Shown here: piece by piece, positions 51,300 through 51,605 of the stretch
Numbering within the stretch: position 1 is the first letter of the stretch
How the letters are laid out: each line of letters opens with the position of its first letter
From: an uncultured Porphyromonadaceae bacterium
Lineage (GTDB): Bacteria; Bacteroidota; Bacteroidia; Bacteroidales; Muribaculaceae
Reading direction: 5' to 3'
Assembly: GCA_902489275.1 (NCBI GenBank)
Contig: CABTZK010000012.1
Span: 1 to 51,605, forward strand
Length of the DNA stretch: 51,605 bases
The notes under the pieces: model-generated
Told to the model about the DNA's origin: nothing
The model's input: only the letters and a program-made list of their open reading frames with translations
Database searches by the model: none
Program-made: the position numbers and the translations under genes

Positions 51300-51605
51300 C
51301 TAACGCTGCACGACCTTGTGTCCGTCTTTGATGACGATGCCCTGGTAGCTGTCGCCCACCTGGCGGCCGTTGAGGTCATAGACGCGGCCGTTGCCGGCTT
51401 GGCGCTCGGCGCTCACGTCGGCAATGCCGGAGCCTTTGCGGGTGAAGTAACCCGTGGTGGGGTTCGCCATCTCGATACCGGTTTTGCTGGAATCATACGC
51501 CGCGCCATCTCCTTTCAGGTTGGGGCAGTTGCTAAACATGTCGCTGTGGTCTTCTACCTTGCCGCCCACGCTCCAATCATCGTTGCAGTAGATGGTGGTC
51601 AGGGA
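51300..51605 (-). CDS. BspA-type leucine-rich-repeat surface protein, C-terminal part (runs off the window)
   Basis: The frame is open to the right edge, so the 5' part is missing. The visible 101 residues begin SLTTIYCNDDWS and continue DMFSNCPNLKGDGAAYDSSKTGIEMANPTTGYFTRKG, the usual end of a BspA/DUF285 repeat region in Bacteroidales. VYDLNGRQVGDSYQGIVIKDGHKVVQR is a C-terminal sorting-like segment of the kind seen at the end of secreted Bacteroidales proteins. Such proteins are surface adhesin-like. A related decayed copy lies at 37438-37862. Confidence 0.85.
   Translation of the reverse strand, partial: SLTTIYCNDDWSVGGKVEDHSDMFSNCPNLKGDGAAYDSSKTGIEMANPTTGYFTRKGSGIADVSAERQAGNGRVYDLNGRQVGDSYQGIVIKDGHKVVQR

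Overview
The window reads as chromosome of a gut-type Bacteroidales bacterium, most likely in the Muribaculaceae/Prevotellaceae range. Evidence seen: many promoters of the Bacteroidetes form (TTTG, 19-20 bp, TAnnTTTG), almost no Shine-Dalgarno sequences, an UpxY-type NusG paralogue, two DUF4836 lipoproteins, a DKNYY-repeat lipoprotein, BspA-type leucine-rich-repeat sequence, and the rplM-rpsI-rpsB-tsf order. Genus is inference. No tRNA, rRNA, CRISPR array, insertion sequence or prophage was recognised. Content is mainly housekeeping and cell-envelope genes, and I did not find a clear new defence or mobile system.

Layout. 0-3.3 kb: glycerol kinase, glycerol channel and a putative outer-membrane barrel. 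3.3-9.1 kb: an aminotransferase, an orphan UpxY, a Nudix hydrolase, an ECF sigma factor with a membrane partner, and two small-regulator/membrane-protein pairs whose promoters carry inverted repeats. 9.4-18.9 kb: pnp, an LTA-synthase-like phosphotransferase, pncB, dgt and a secreted prolyl oligopeptidase; the last two diverge from one promoter region built on a perfect 14-bp inverted repeat. 18.9-25.1 kb: a long minus-strand run (Wza-like export lipoprotein, SGNH hydrolase, uracil-DNA glycosylase family protein, AlkD-like protein, thioesterase, DKNYY lipoprotein, KdsC, Maf, a secreted unknown). 25.3-28.9 kb: MmcQ/YjbR protein and two tandem DUF4836 lipoproteins. 29.1-32.4 kb: rplM-rpsI-rpsB-tsf with a structured spacer before rpsB and a proper terminator after tsf. 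32.4-37.4 kb: rmlB-rmlA-two FdtA-like cupins-FdtB-like aminotransferase-murI, tightly packed and partly overlapping. 37.4-45.2 kb: BspA-like pseudogene, TPR protein, lipoprotein amidase, cinA, tsaD, LysE-type exporter, glnS, fmt. 45.2-49.5 kb: an AT-rich gap holding a possible gene relic, then tsaC-sugar transferase-ClC channel. 49.7 kb to the end: a small secreted FMN-binding protein, a CPBP protease and the 3' end of a BspA-like surface protein running off the right edge.

How genes work together. RmlA, RmlB, FdtA and FdtB together would give a dTDP-3-amino-3,6-dideoxyhexose for surface polysaccharide. The sugar transferase and Wza-like protein are the initiation and export steps of such a pathway, KdsC serves LPS core synthesis and MurI serves peptidoglycan. 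TsaC and TsaD are two parts of t6A tRNA modification. Several promoters place the -7 box only about 4-8 nt before the start codon, which points to leaderless or near-leaderless mRNAs.
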